Positions 6,026 through 6,401 of a DNA stretch of 6,401 bases are shown here, one piece after another. A program made the position numbers and the translations under genes. The stretch is from NCBI GenBank assembly GCA_903914985.1, contig CAIWRE010000479.1, positions 1-6,401 on the forward strand, read 5' to 3'. The notes below the pieces were generated by a model. The model saw only the letters and a program-made list of their open reading frames with translations, made no database searches and was not told the DNA's origin. This DNA comes from an uncultured beta proteobacterium. Its GTDB lineage: Bacteria; Pseudomonadota; Gammaproteobacteria; Burkholderiales; Burkholderiaceae_C. The number at the start of each line of letters is the position of its first letter. The stretch's first letter is position 1.

Positions 6026-6401
6026 TTACATCCACAGGGCACGCCACAAGAGCAGGGGCGCATCCCAGGGTCGAATGCGGGGACGCTCGAGCAGCACACG
6101 GCCCTGGAGTCGGTCAACTTTGTCCAAAATTCGCAAGCCGCCTTGCACGACCAGGCGCAGCTCCCAGCCCGCGCGCCCCGGCAAGCGGTGCACCAGCGCC
6201 GCGCCGCGCACCATGCGGCTGCGGGCGTCGGCAGCGCACTGAGCGATCAGCGCATCGGTTGCTGGAGTCTGCGCGGCGTTTTGCAGCTCAGCCGGGTCCA
6301 GACCATGCCGCGCGCACCAGTCTTCGGGGAAATAGCAGCGTGCCACTGGCAGGTCGCGGCTGGGGTCTTGCCAAAAATTGATCAGTTGCAGTGCAGTGCA
6401 A
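6026..6401 (-). CDS. hpnC: Hydroxysqualene synthase HpnC, C-terminal part (partial at window edge)
   Basis: The last 124 codons of a squalene/phytoene synthase-like protein, open through the right edge and ending TAA at 6028-6026. The visible part begins CTALQLINFWQDPSRD, continues LPVARCYFPEDW and ends WRALWM. LINFWQDxxxD is the second Asp-rich Mg-diphosphate motif of the family, with the NFWQD spelling usual in HpnC and distinct from the NIIRD of HpnD. HpnC converts presqualene diphosphate to hydroxysqualene. Where relatives usually have GRxYLP this copy has ARCYFP, a small departure. The first Asp-rich motif and the start codon lie outside the window. The gene leads directly into hpnD with a 22-bp gap and the same orientation, which supports the assignment. 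Confidence 0.88.
   Translation of the reverse strand, partial: CTALQLINFWQDPSRDLPVARCYFPEDWCARHGLDPAELQNAAQTPATDALIAQCAADARSRMVRGAALVHRLPGRAGWELRLVVQGGLRILDKVDRLQGRVLLERPRIRPWDAPLLLWRALWM

Noticed and set aside
6004..6117. N-terminal extension of hpnD by 38 residues
   Set aside because: It overlaps the hpnC 3' end and gives a Cys-rich peptide unlike any HpnD; the standard N-terminus begins at 6003.
5437..6381. A 314-codon plus-strand open frame opposite hpnD and hpnC
   Set aside because: It mirrors two well-supported synthase genes, and the product shows no family motif and an Arg/Ala/Pro-rich tail typical of shadow translation.
6385..6401. Tandem GCAGT-like repeat at the right edge (TTGCAGTGCAGTGCAA)
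   Set aside because: It encodes ordinary HpnC residues (CTALQL) just before the NFWQD motif and is too short to be more than a coding coincidence.

Overview
The window reads as an ordinary, gene-dense chromosomal stretch of a GC-rich betaproteobacterium, most likely Burkholderiales (Comamonadaceae-like). This is inferred from codon bias, the style of the HemH, DusC and HpnCDE proteins and the gene packing; no rRNA or marker comparison was possible. I see no tRNA, rRNA, CRISPR array, insertion sequence, phage gene or toxin/defence gene. Almost every base is coding; the longest gap is 50 bp.

Layout, left to right. (1) Positions 1-74: the last codons of a plus-strand LuxR/FixJ-type DNA-binding domain. 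(2) 125-976 (+): a fumarylacetoacetate hydrolase (FAH) superfamily enzyme of the ureidoglycolate lyase / diketo-deoxy-sugar-acid hydrolase type. (3) 973-3046 (-): hemH (ferrochelatase) followed 28 bp later by dusC (tRNA dihydrouridine synthase), probably one transcript. (4) 3045/3066-3767 (+): a HAD phosphatase resembling YigB, divergent from hemH, with the two start codons abutting or overlapping. (5) 3764-6401 (-): hpnC (3' part only), hpnD and hpnE, the three-enzyme route from farnesyl diphosphate to squalene.

How the genes work together: HpnC and HpnD are paralogous head-to-head prenyl synthases. HpnD makes presqualene diphosphate, HpnC turns it into hydroxysqualene, and HpnE reduces that to squalene, the precursor of hopanoids. 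The squalene-hopene cyclase is not in view. hemH serves haem synthesis, dusC tRNA modification, and the YigB-like phosphatase possibly riboflavin synthesis; these look like housekeeping neighbours, not one pathway.

No undescribed system is evident. The points most worth a second look are an apparent 16-17 residue in-frame insertion in HpnE whose upstream edge carries a perfect 7-bp hairpin, the shared CATG that may hold both divergent start codons of hemH and the HAD gene, two convergent gene pairs whose stop codons overlap by exactly 4 bp, and a perfect GGGGTC-T-GACCCC palindrome inside dusC.
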